DNA of 64,000 nt. Origin: an uncultured Saprospiraceae bacterium. Lineage in GTDB: Bacteria > Bacteroidota > Bacteroidia > Chitinophagales > Saprospiraceae. Shown here in pieces: positions 21,071 to 28,872 of this stretch. The notes below the pieces were generated by a model, which saw nothing but the letters and a program-made list of their open reading frames with translations, was not told the origin of the DNA and ran no database searches. Each line of letters begins with the position of its first letter. Position 1 is the first letter of the stretch. Position numbers and translations under genes: made by a program. The stretch is taken from NCBI GenBank assembly GCA_937921595.1, contig CAKZTD010000136.1:1-64000 (forward strand), read 5' to 3'.

Positions 21071-21131
21071 AAACAAAATGTTTTAAATATTTGTTTTGAA
21101 ATGTTGTTTTTAAAAACAAAATGTTTTAAAT
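21071..21131 (+). repeat. Two 18-base direct repeats upstream of glucosaminidase-like gene
   Basis: AAACAAAATGTTTTAAAT occurs at 21071-21088 and again, identical, at 21114-21131. Between them lies an approximately inverted copy of the same words (TTGTTTTGAAATGTTG). It ends 34 bases before the ATG at 21166, a suitable place for a regulator-binding site. Confidence 0.6.
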
Positions 21132-21165
21132 TTGAATTATCAATTTGACTTTAAAACAATCCATC

Positions 21166-21918
21166 ATGCAAAAGACTTTAGATATCAACATCCCAAACTA
21201 CATCAAAAAATACTGGTTTCAGCTATCTCTTATCGCAATTGTACTTTATGTAATGGCCAGTAAAGACTTAAGTTTTCAGTTCAATGTCAATAATCCAGAA
21301 ATTGAAAATTCCAGAAGCTTGCCTGGAAAAGCTCAAAAAGGAGGCATTAAAAAAAATCAAGAACTAATAACTGCTAAAGATAAAAAAGTGAAGGTCGCAA
21401 AAAGTGAAGCTAGTTTTTTTAGCAAAATTCCATTCATCGGTAGCGGAAGTAGTGCTGCTCCCAAAAAATCAGAACTTCCTCAAATTGATGATCAAGTCAT
21501 CGAATCTTACCTCAAGCGTTTCGCGCATGTAGCCATTAATGAAAGAAAAAAATATGGCGTACCTTCTTCTATTATTTTAGCAAATGCATTATTCCACAGC
21601 TACGCTGGAAAACGAGATATGGCATTATCCGGTCATAATCATTTTGCAATTTCTTGCGAAAGCGATTGGCCTGGAGCTAATGGATCTTATGCTGGAAACT
21701 GTTATCGACATTATGAAAATGCATGGACGAGTTTTAGAGATCATAGTCTCTATATTACTTCTGGAAAGTATGCTAAGCTACGTCAATTGGAATCTACCGA
21801 TTATAAAGCCTGGGCAAAAAATCTAGATGATTTAGGCTTTTCGGATTTCGGAGATTTAGAGGGAAATTTAATTAAGCTCATTGAAAAATATAGCTTGCAT
21901 CAGTTGGATCTGCAATAG
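21166..21918 (+). CDS. Membrane-anchored glucosaminidase-domain protein with altered catalytic site
   Basis: 250 residues from the ATG at 21166; a longer frame would need a TTG at 21145 and has no support. One transmembrane segment (residues ~16-32) is followed by a Lys/Ser-rich linker (to ~105) and a FlgJ/Auto-type glucosaminidase domain ('YGVPSSIILANALF', 'GHNHFAISC', 'YENAWTSFRDHSLYITSGKYAKL'). Those enzymes cut peptidoglycan between GlcNAc and MurNAc using a Glu in an 'A..ESGWG' motif. Here that position reads 'ALFHSYAG' with His144, so the usual acid is missing. It may be an inactive wall-binding homologue or use another residue. Topology puts the domain in the periplasm. Confidence 0.75.
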   Translation: MQKTLDINIPNYIKKYWFQLSLIAIVLYVMASKDLSFQFNVNNPEIENSRSLPGKAQKGGIKKNQELITAKDKKVKVAKSEASFFSKIPFIGSGSSAAPKKSELPQIDDQVIESYLKRFAHVAINERKKYGVPSSIILANALFHSYAGKRDMALSGHNHFAISCESDWPGANGSYAGNCYRHYENAWTSFRDHSLYITSGKYAKLRQLESTDYKAWAKNLDDLGFSDFGDLEGNLIKLIEKYSLHQLDLQ

Positions 21919-21919
21919 G

Positions 21920-22018
21920 ACAAGTTAGCAAGCGAACAAGTTAGCAAAATAACAAAGTAACAGAAGAGCAAAACTGGCTTTTATTGTTAACTGGCTAACT
22001 TGTTCCTCTCCCAACTTG
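21920..22018. repeat. Word-repeat palindrome in convergent intergenic space
   Basis: GAACAAGTTAGC at 21934-21945 pairs perfectly with GCTAACTTGTTC at 21994-22005. ACAAGTTAGCAA also occurs twice directly (21920 and 21936). It is related in words to the element at 43555-43638 and sits between two convergent stop codons. Confidence 0.7.
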
Positions 22019-22020
22019 CC

Positions 22021-22551
22021 TTACTCTCTTTTCTTTTTTCTATAATCGACAAAGGCACCATAGACCCAGCCTACTTTTCCTTTCTTACTTTTCACTTGAA
22101 CCCAAGGTTCATTTACAATTTCTTTATTAGGCAAACTAATTTGCTGAGTTGAGTCAGTGTATTCTCCAGTGAAATAAACCTCTTCGTCTAATTTTAATTT
22201 TTGAACAATTGAACTATCGAGGTGAGGCCCCGTTCGCATATTGAGGTCATTCATATTTACATACAAACGAGAAAGAATTTCTGTTCGGACCGTTTCGTTC
22301 CCAACTCTCGTGGTTGTTGTTACTGGTTCAATTATTGGTTCTTCCTTAGGAGGCAATGGTTTAGGCATAGAGAAGTAAATAGAATCAGTATCATCTGCAT
22401 CGGTACTTGCTTCACTATCTGAGTTTTCTGTATTGTATTGCATCTTTGTTGCACCACATTTTGAAACAGCCCAAATAATAAAACTTAGAAAGAATACCAG
22501 AATGATAATAATCTCCAGACTAGGAAGGACGCCTTTCTTATTTTTACTCAT
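22021..22551 (-). CDS. Membrane-anchored SH3-domain protein
   Basis: 176 residues. A transmembrane anchor (residues ~10-28, 'LEIIIILVFFLSFIIWAVSK') is followed by an acidic/Pro-rich linker ('PKPLPPKEEPIIEP') and a bacterial SH3 domain (residues ~95-170) with 'LYVNMNDLNMRTGPHLDSSIV', 'EPWVQVKSKKGKVGWVYG'. Such domains usually bind cell-wall peptides in the periplasm. It converges on the glucosaminidase-like gene, also a single-pass wall-directed protein, so the two may act on the same envelope structure; this is inference from proximity only. Confidence 0.75.
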   Translation of the reverse strand: MSKNKKGVLPSLEIIIILVFFLSFIIWAVSKCGATKMQYNTENSDSEASTDADDTDSIYFSMPKPLPPKEEPIIEPVTTTTRVGNETVRTEILSRLYVNMNDLNMRTGPHLDSSIVQKLKLDEEVYFTGEYTDSTQQISLPNKEIVNEPWVQVKSKKGKVGWVYGAFVDYRKKKRE

Positions 22552-22826
22552 AGTATTAAAATAGTGTTAGTGAATTAGACGAAATTATTGAAAAAAGATG
22601 TCAATAGATTATCCGTCATATTATAAAATTTCATTAAAATTAATACACTCTTACGTCAGTTTAGAGAAATATCAATTAAATTTATCATTTCCGTGTATAT
22701 AAGTTTTTTAAACTTTTAAACTTTAGAAAATCCTTATACACATATTAGTTTATTTTTACAATAAAAAACAACTGATAACCAAGTGGTTAAAGATTATTAA
22801 AAATCAAAAATCGAGCCGTTTCAACA

Positions 22827-23924
22827 ATGACCGACGATATCTTTTATAAAATCGCGATTACAAAAATCCCTAAAGTAGGATCAATCCTTTCCAAAAATCT
22901 CATCGGTTATTGTGGAAGTGCTGAGGCTGTTTTTCAAGCTAAAAGGAGCGATTTAATAAAAATCCCTGGTATAGGTCCTGGCATTGCAGAAAGTATTTTA
23001 AGTGGAAAAGGGCGTGAAATAGCAGAGAAAGAATGTCTTTATATAGAAAAAAATAGCATCAAACCTCTTTTTTACCTGGATGACAGCTATCCAACCCGTC
23101 TTAAACATTATCATGATTGCCCAGTTGTTTTATATTATAAAGGGAATGAAGACCTGAATCGGAATAAAATCATTGCGATGGTCGGTACTCGAAAGCCTAC
23201 TCTGCAAGGGAAAATGAGTTGTGAAGAAATTGTAGAAGGCCTAAAAGAATATAATGCCTTAGTCATAAGTGGATTAGCTTACGGTATAGATATTACAGCG
23301 CATAGAAAATGCGTTGAATTAGGAGTTCCTACAATTGGAGTGATGGGGCATGGAATGTCCATGATTTATCCGTCAGAGCATCAACGAGTTGCAGACCGAA
23401 TGGTAGAGAATGGTGGTTTACTAACAGAATTTACTCATGCTCAAACACCAGAACGAGAATTTTTTCCAATGCGTAATCGAATTATCGCAGGGATGTGTGA
23501 TGCCTTGATTGTTGTCGAAACTGCGAATAAAGGAGGGTCTATGATTAGTGCCCATATGGCAAATGATTATAGTAAAGACGTTTTTGCAGTTCCGGGACGT
23601 TTAAAAGATAAAATGAGTTCAGGTTGCAATCATTTAATAAAAACACATAAAGCAGCGTTGTTAGAAAGCGTAAAAGACATTGCTTACGTGTTGAGATGGG
23701 ATGATCCAGAGAAAAATGAAGGGATACAACAATCTCTTTTTATTGAATTGAATGAAAAAGAAAAACAGATTGTCGACTTACTCAAAGGTGTTGACAACCT
23801 TAGTATTGATAAACTTTGTTTTGAAACAAAAATAAATTCTGGAGAAATGGCATCTTTGCTATTGGATTTGGAGTTTAAAGGTTTAATTAAGCCAAAACCA
23901 GGAAAACGATTTGTCTTAGTTTAG
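22827..23924 (+). CDS. dprA: DNA-processing protein DprA
   Basis: 365 residues, the normal length. The N-terminal helix-hairpin-helix region has 'LIKIPGIGPGIAESIL' (~45-60). The Rossmann-like core shows 'IAMVGTRKPT', 'ISGLAYGIDITAHR', 'GVMGHGMSMIYPSEH', 'FPMRNRIIAG' and 'VFAVPGRLKDKMSSGCNHLI', the diagnostic blocks. A C-terminal winged-helix (DML1-like) domain lies at ~305-365. DprA binds incoming single-stranded DNA and loads RecA during transformation. No other competence gene lies within the window. The start ATG is the first in frame. Confidence 0.95.
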   Translation: MTDDIFYKIAITKIPKVGSILSKNLIGYCGSAEAVFQAKRSDLIKIPGIGPGIAESILSGKGREIAEKECLYIEKNSIKPLFYLDDSYPTRLKHYHDCPVVLYYKGNEDLNRNKIIAMVGTRKPTLQGKMSCEEIVEGLKEYNALVISGLAYGIDITAHRKCVELGVPTIGVMGHGMSMIYPSEHQRVADRMVENGGLLTEFTHAQTPEREFFPMRNRIIAGMCDALIVVETANKGGSMISAHMANDYSKDVFAVPGRLKDKMSSGCNHLIKTHKAALLESVKDIAYVLRWDDPEKNEGIQQSLFIELNEKEKQIVDLLKGVDNLSIDKLCFETKINSGEMASLLLDLEFKGLIKPKPGKRFVLV

Positions 23925-23944
23925 TTACCTTTTTATAATTAATT

Positions 23945-25081
23945 ATGAAAAAAATAAGCTATTTATTTCTTCTTATATTTTTGACAGCTTGTCTTTCGGA
24001 TGCTCCAGAATCGACAGATTTTGAAAATGACGAAAAAGCGGTTTTTGCGAATTTTAAGAAAGAAGGTTTTGCAGCTGCACCAAAGAATATTATTCTTTTG
24101 ATTGGAGATGGGATGGGAGTGACTCAAATTTCTGCGGGGATGTACATGAACGGAAATAAACTGCATCTCGAAAAATTTCCAATTGTTGGCCTTCATAAAA
24201 GTTATTCCGGGAGCCATTTGGTAACGGATTCTGCTGCCGGAGCTACTGCATTTTCATGTGGAGTTAAAACTTATAATGGAGCGATCGCGGTTGATATGGA
24301 TACGATGCCTGTCAAAACGATTTTAGAAATCGCAGAAGACAAAGGAATGGCAACGGGAATGATTGCAACTTCAACGATTGTTCATGCTACACCTGCTTCG
24401 TTTATAGCTCATCAGAAAAGTAGACAAATGTATGAAGAGATCGCTGCAGATTTTTTAGATACAGAAATTGATTTCTTTGTTGGTGGAGGGAAAAAATATT
24501 TTGATCGAAGAGAGACGGATGACCGTGATTTATATAAAGAGTTGCAAGATAAAAATTATGTAGTCTCTGATTATTTCCAACATGATCTTATAAAATCTGA
24601 ACTTTCGAGAAAGAAAAATTTTGCTTATTTCACTGCGGATAACGATCCTTTGCAAGTTTCTCAAGGGCGAGATTATCTTTATGCTGCTAGTAAAATGGGA
24701 ATGGCATTTTTAAGAAATAGAAGTGAACAAGGTTTCTTTTTGATGATTGAAGGATCGCAGATTGATTGGGGAGGACATGCAAACGAATCGGATTACATTA
24801 TTAGTGAGATGATCGATTTTGATAGAACCATTGGAGCTGCTCTTGATTTTGCAGCAAAAGATAAAGAGACTTTGGTTATTGTCACGGCAGATCATGAGAC
24901 TGGAGGATATTCTATTTTAAAAGAATCTGAAATGGGCGATTTAAAAACCGCTTTTACAACAGATTATCATACGGCTGATTTGATTCCAGTTTTTGCTTAC
25001 GGCCCTGGAGCCAGAACCTTTGGCGGAATTTATGAAAATACAGATATATTTAAGAAGATGAAGAAGGCGATGGGGAAGTGA
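23945..25081 (+). CDS. Alkaline phosphatase lipoprotein
   Basis: 378 residues with a lipobox at Cys16 ('FLTACLSDA'). Alkaline-phosphatase motifs are complete: 'LLIGDGMGVTQIS' (metal Asp), 'VTDSAAGATAF' with the nucleophile Ser, 'IEGSQIDWGGHANE' and 'VTADHETGGYS' (metal ligands). It would release phosphate from periplasmic or surface monoesters using two zinc ions and one magnesium ion. It starts 20 bases after dprA, so the two may share a transcript, though their functions are unrelated. It ends before a strong palindrome at 25093. Confidence 0.92.
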   Translation: MKKISYLFLLIFLTACLSDAPESTDFENDEKAVFANFKKEGFAAAPKNIILLIGDGMGVTQISAGMYMNGNKLHLEKFPIVGLHKSYSGSHLVTDSAAGATAFSCGVKTYNGAIAVDMDTMPVKTILEIAEDKGMATGMIATSTIVHATPASFIAHQKSRQMYEEIAADFLDTEIDFFVGGGKKYFDRRETDDRDLYKELQDKNYVVSDYFQHDLIKSELSRKKNFAYFTADNDPLQVSQGRDYLYAASKMGMAFLRNRSEQGFFLMIEGSQIDWGGHANESDYIISEMIDFDRTIGAALDFAAKDKETLVIVTADHETGGYSILKESEMGDLKTAFTTDYHTADLIPVFAYGPGARTFGGIYENTDIFKKMKKAMGK

Positions 25082-25092
25082 TCAGAAGAAAA

Positions 25093-25136
25093 GAGTGAGA
25101 GGTGAGGAGCAAAGGGTTTTTACTCACCTCTCACTC
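25093..25136. terminator. Strong 14-bp hairpin between convergent genes
   Basis: GAGTGAGAGGTGAG at 25093-25106 pairs perfectly with CTCACCTCTCACTC at 25123-25136 around a 16-base loop. It lies between phosphatase and lipA stop codons. There is no long T tail, so it may act as a two-way terminator or RNA-stability hairpin. Confidence 0.6.
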
Positions 25137-25153
25137 CTCAATTCTCATGGTTT

Positions 25154-26026
25154 TTATAAATGTCTTTCTGCATGATAAGAAGATCTCACCAAAGGTCCAC
25201 TTTCTACATAATCAAAACCTTTTTTCATACCGACTTCTTTATACTCTGCAAATTTATCAGGATGCACGTAAGAATCTACTTCGAGGTGCATTTTTGTAGG
25301 TTGTAAATACTGACCAATGGTCAATACATCACAGCCATGTTCTACCAAATGATCCATCGTTTCAAAAACCTGCTCATCGGTTTCGCCAAGGCCAACCATG
25401 ATTCCTGTCTTTGTTCTTTTTCCGAAATTTTTAATCCTTTGAATCTGCTCTAAGCTTCGCGAGTATCTCGCTTGAGGGCGAACCTTGCGGTAAAGCTTTT
25501 CAACCGTTTCCATATTATGAGAAACAACTTCTTGTCCACCACTGATCATTCTTTCCAATGCTTCCCAATTTCCTCTAGTATCCGGAATCAATGTTTCTAT
25601 TGTCGTGTTTGGAGACATCTCTTTTACTGATCTAACCGTTTGATACCAAATCTCTGCACCTCGATCTTTTAATTCATCTCGGTTAACAGAAGTAAGGACT
25701 GCATGCTTAACCTGCATCAATTTAATCGCTTCTGCTACTCTTCTTGGTTCATCCTCATCATACTCTGGCGGCCTTCCTGTCTTGACTGCGCAAAAAGAAC
25801 AAGAACGAGTACAAGTATTTCCAAGGATCATGAAAGTCGCAGTTCCTGCACCCCAGCATTCTCCCATATTTGGGCAATTTCCACTTTGACAAATCGTATG
25901 CAATTTGTACTCATCAACGAGTTTACGAACTTTCTTAAATTCTTCTCCAATTGGGAGTTTTACTCGAAGCCAATCCGGCTTACGGCGCCTCGGTTCTTTC
26001 TTCTCAACTATCGGTAGTTCAAACAT
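25154..26026 (-). CDS. lipA: Lipoyl synthase
   Basis: 290 residues. The auxiliary cluster motif '[12 protein letters not shown]' (CX4CX5C), the radical-SAM motif 'CTRSCSFC' (CX3CX2C) and the C-terminal 'RSSYHAE' are all present, which together define LipA. It inserts two sulfur atoms into the protein-bound octanoyl chain to make the lipoyl cofactor of 2-oxoacid dehydrogenases and the glycine cleavage system. It is a single cytoplasmic gene here; lipB is not in the window. The iron-sulfur cofactor may come from the isc genes at 41418-43482, an inference. Confidence 0.96.
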   Translation of the reverse strand: MFELPIVEKKEPRRRKPDWLRVKLPIGEEFKKVRKLVDEYKLHTICQSGNCPNMGECWGAGTATFMILGNTCTRSCSFCAVKTGRPPEYDEDEPRRVAEAIKLMQVKHAVLTSVNRDELKDRGAEIWYQTVRSVKEMSPNTTIETLIPDTRGNWEALERMISGGQEVVSHNMETVEKLYRKVRPQARYSRSLEQIQRIKNFGKRTKTGIMVGLGETDEQVFETMDHLVEHGCDVLTIGQYLQPTKMHLEVDSYVHPDKFAEYKEVGMKKGFDYVESGPLVRSSYHAERHL

Positions 26027-26130
26027 GATATTTTATTTTATACTCAAAAACACAGTGATTTATAAAAACAAGTGTTTTCAATTAACAAAGTAACTCCAAA
26101 TAGGTTTTATGGAAAAAATGGAAAAATTAA

Positions 26131-26937
26131 TTACCAACGCTTTCCTAACTGCAAAGTTAAGTAAAGATTGATAAAATAAGGCCGGTTTTCTGCAGATCCG
26201 TCACGATCGACCATAATTGGCACTTCTTTGAAAAAAGCATCAACCATGATTCCTGCTTCGAAAGCTTTGACAAACTCATCAAATGCACCCCAATCGAAAT
26301 GGACGCTGAATTTACCATGAATGCCAGGGATAGGTTTTATTTCTTTGAATCCTTTGCTGAAGCCTGAAGCTCCATAGATTCTATTGATGTCTGTAAAGCT
26401 GTCGTAATTTGTGCCGTCATATCTTTCGCTCACAAGGTAGATGTCGTTGGTCGAACCATCTTGCTGTCTCCAAAAGTCTAGGTAATATGGTTTTTGCAAT
26501 CCTAAAGTTGGACCTGCTTCGTAGCTAATTCCTACTGCTACACCTTTCCTTTTTGCTTTTTCAGAATAATATCTTTTGACACCAATTCCTGCACGAATAG
26601 CATAGAGGTTATTTTGTTTTCCAAATACGAAGGATTTAGAAGTTCTTCCGCTAAATTGACTCGGATAATCAAAACTATGTCGGAATTCTTTCGGGTGTTT
26701 AAGTTCACCTACTTCAATGTGATAATATTTCGTTTTATAATAAGACTGAATTTTTCCAATATTAGCAGCAACGGCCCAGCCATTGGTGTGTAATCTAAGG
26801 TCAAAGGATAATTCTTTGTCATAAACAATACCTTTGCTTTCCTCAGCAAATTGCTTAGGTTGAAATGTCCCATTCTGAGCAAATGTAACACCTGAAAATA
26901 GGCAGATAAAAAGGAAAAATGTTAGAGTCCTGTACAT
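26131..26937 (-). CDS. Predicted outer-membrane beta-barrel protein, unknown function
   Basis: 268 residues with a signal peptide (1-20, 'CLFSGVTFAQ'). Alternating strands such as 'SFDLRLHTNGWAVAANIG', 'LYAIRAGIGVKRYY' and 'VAVGISYEAGPTLGL', and the C-terminal 'YFINLYLTLQLGKRW', indicate a barrel with an aromatic last residue. No enzyme motif is visible. It is upstream of lipA on the same strand with a 104-base gap and is probably transcribed on its own. Confidence 0.7.
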   Translation of the reverse strand: MYRTLTFFLFICLFSGVTFAQNGTFQPKQFAEESKGIVYDKELSFDLRLHTNGWAVAANIGKIQSYYKTKYYHIEVGELKHPKEFRHSFDYPSQFSGRTSKSFVFGKQNNLYAIRAGIGVKRYYSEKAKRKGVAVGISYEAGPTLGLQKPYYLDFWRQQDGSTNDIYLVSERYDGTNYDSFTDINRIYGASGFSKGFKEIKPIPGIHGKFSVHFDWGAFDEFVKAFEAGIMVDAFFKEVPIMVDRDGSAENRPYFINLYLTLQLGKRW

Positions 26938-27177
26938 ATGAAAAACTTATGACTAGAAATAGAATATAAACACATGAGTGTTTTTTGTAATTTATAATAC
27001 AAGAATTATGCTGTTTCCTTGTTTTATAGCTATTAAGTTAATAAATTTTTAGTTCTTATTGTTTTCAATATACGGATTTTTAACTAGAAAAGACAGGGAG
27101 AGGACAGAGTATGAGAGGAATTTTAGAATTAAGCATGTGATGGAATAGGCAATAAGAATTTTAGGTTCCAGACATAA

Positions 27178-27217
27178 CTTGAAATTACGAAATAAGTCAA
27201 AAAATCGTTATTTCAAG
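27178..27217 (-). terminator. Inverted repeats downstream of the small-GTPase operon
   Basis: CTTGAAAT at 27178 pairs with ATTTCAAG at 27210, and inside it GAAATAA pairs with TTATTTC across a 12-base spacer, giving alternative stems. It is placed 60 bases after the last operon stop and is a likely 3' end. The rest of the 26938-27275 gap shows nothing further. Confidence 0.45.
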
Positions 27218-27275
27218 CTCGTTCCGTTCAGGCAGGCTTGCCCTTGTTCGTAAATCAATTAAACACTTTGATTCT

Positions 27276-28382
27276 TTAGACCATATATTCCAAATCAAAG
27301 CTTACCGTAATACTAAGTTCTTTTGGGTTTTTACTCACATCAACACTGCTTTTTTGGAGATCGAGTAATTGTTTTACGATCGATAAGCGGTAGATCATAG
27401 TAGAGTAGTCTTGTTCAGACAAGAAGGTTGTCTTTTTATTCAGAAGTTCAACAACTTGAAAGTTGATGATTAATGTATTTTCCTTTTTAGAGGATTGATT
27501 GATTTTGATTTCAAAGGTTGATTCTGGATGCAAGCTAACCGCATTTCCTACAATGCCCCAAAGCGTCTGTTTTAAATAAAGATAATTTCCCTTTAATGAT
27601 TTTGGAATGTTTTCATCAATCGTGAAAGTTAACTTAGTTTGGGTATTTTTTTTACGAATTAAATCCTTTGTTTCATTACAAAGGTCGGTAAGGAAGAAAT
27701 CTTGATTTGCAAAATTCGGCATATTAGAAATATTAGTCGTTTCTAATTCGTCGAGTATCAGATTAAGTTGCTTGAGTGTAACTCTTAATTGTTGGGTATA
27801 TTTACTGTCTTTATTTTCTAAAGCTCCAGATAATAAATAAGTGATGCCGTCAAGCGCATTAATTGGAGCAAGTAAAGCAGATTTTATTTTATTGAAGTAA
27901 GTCAGTTGGAGATGATCCAGACTTTCGATAATTATATTTTGCTGAATATTGATGTCTTCAATATTTTTAAAAAGCTGATGCCTTCTTTCCAAAGTTTCGC
28001 GATGAATTTCAAGTTCGTTTTTTCTTTGTTGGAACTGTTTGAAATCTTCATAAAGGTCGGTGTAGTCATAGACACACCAGAGTAATAACTCTTCTTTATC
28101 AATGATGATTTTTGAAAAACTAAAATCGTAAGTACCTGGAAGTTGTGGAATAGGCGTTTCCATTTTATTAAAAGAGATGTTGGATTGGTTAGAAGCCGTT
28201 TCCCAGATATTGGTAAAAATACTCTCTAGGAAAGGAAACCAATCAATTACAGGCTTATCTTTTAAAGGAATGGTATCGAATATGGAGTCACAACTTGAGA
28301 CAATTACTGCCTGTTTGTTTAACAGTATCAATTGGCTAAATTTGGAACGATGTCTAAGCTGAAATTCAAGAAGTTGTTGCAT
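27276..28382 (-). CDS. Degenerate histidine-kinase-like signalling protein, last gene of GTPase operon
   Basis: 368 residues. The N-terminal ~115 look like a PAS-type sensor ('AVIVSSCDSIFDTIP', 'FSKIIIDKEELLLWCVYDYTDL'), followed by a coiled coil (~115-155), a HisKA-like dimer helix and an ATPase-like fold. At the phospho-acceptor site the sequence is 'IKSALLAPINALDG': Ser168 replaces the His. In the ATPase part an Asn-containing 'WGIVGNAV' remains but the DxGxG boxes are not recognisable. It therefore probably cannot autophosphorylate and may be a scaffold or sensor. Its ATG overlaps the GTPase stop by one base (TAATG), so translation is coupled. Confidence 0.7.
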   Translation of the reverse strand: MQQLLEFQLRHRSKFSQLILLNKQAVIVSSCDSIFDTIPLKDKPVIDWFPFLESIFTNIWETASNQSNISFNKMETPIPQLPGTYDFSFSKIIIDKEELLLWCVYDYTDLYEDFKQFQQRKNELEIHRETLERRHQLFKNIEDINIQQNIIIESLDHLQLTYFNKIKSALLAPINALDGITYLLSGALENKDSKYTQQLRVTLKQLNLILDELETTNISNMPNFANQDFFLTDLCNETKDLIRKKNTQTKLTFTIDENIPKSLKGNYLYLKQTLWGIVGNAVSLHPESTFEIKINQSSKKENTLIINFQVVELLNKKTTFLSEQDYSTMIYRLSIVKQLLDLQKSSVDVSKNPKELSITVSFDLEYMV

Positions 28383-28867
28383 TATTCAAGGAATGCTTTG
28401 CCTAGGCTCAAAAATAAATCTTCAACGTTTTCTCCGGTTTTAGCACTGGTAATAATATCCCAGGGAGTCGTTAAAATCGCTTTTACTTCTTCTATTTTTT
28501 CAGGAGTAAGAAGATCGCATTTATTTCCTACCACTTTGACAATAGCATCATTGGCCATGCCATTGAGGTATTCGATATCACTTGAAATATTTTTGTAAGT
28601 AGAAGGTCTGGTGAGATCAAAAATATAGATAATGCCACTGGATCCAAGAAAATAAGAATTCGGAATTTTATCCTGAGAAACCTCTCCTGCAATATCCCAA
28701 AGTAAGAGTGAAACTTCTTCTCCTTCTATTTCAATGGATTTTTTGTTGACTTTTACACCAATAGTCGTCAAATACTTATCATCAAATTTATTGTAGATAA
28801 ATTTATTGAAAAGAGATGTTTTTCCAACGCCGAAACTTCCAGTAAGGATAATCTTTTTACTAATCAT
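28382..28867 (-). CDS. Ras/Rab-like small GTPase
   Basis: 161 residues, a single G domain. G1 is 'GSFGVGKTS' (10-18), the switch I Thr lies in 'TTIG' (34-37), G3 is 'WDIAGE' (57-62), G4 is 'NKCD' (115-118) and G5 is 'SAK' (141-143). The order and length match eukaryotic Ras/Rab proteins and the prokaryotic Rup/MglA-type GTPases; the SAK motif makes it more Rab-like than MglA. The residue equivalent to Ras Gln61 is Glu62. There is no C-terminal lipidation motif. It lies 5 bases after the longin-like gene and overlaps the kinase-like gene, so the encoded proteins are likely partners. It is presumably a cytosolic switch. Confidence 0.88.
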   Translation of the reverse strand: MISKKIILTGSFGVGKTSLFNKFIYNKFDDKYLTTIGVKVNKKSIEIEGEEVSLLLWDIAGEVSQDKIPNSYFLGSSGIIYIFDLTRPSTYKNISSDIEYLNGMANDAIVKVVGNKCDLLTPEKIEEVKAILTTPWDIITSAKTGENVEDLFLSLGKAFLE

Positions 28868-28872
28868 ATTGC

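Noticed and set aside
21145-21165. TTG start extending the glucosaminidase-like protein
   Set aside because: The ATG at 21166 gives a typical short N-terminus before the transmembrane segment; the extension lies in AT-rich regulatory DNA.
28382-28867. Calling the small GTPase MglA
   Set aside because: The G4/G5 motifs (NKCD, SAK) and overall pattern are Rab-like, and there is no MglB gene with a simple roadblock protein next to it.
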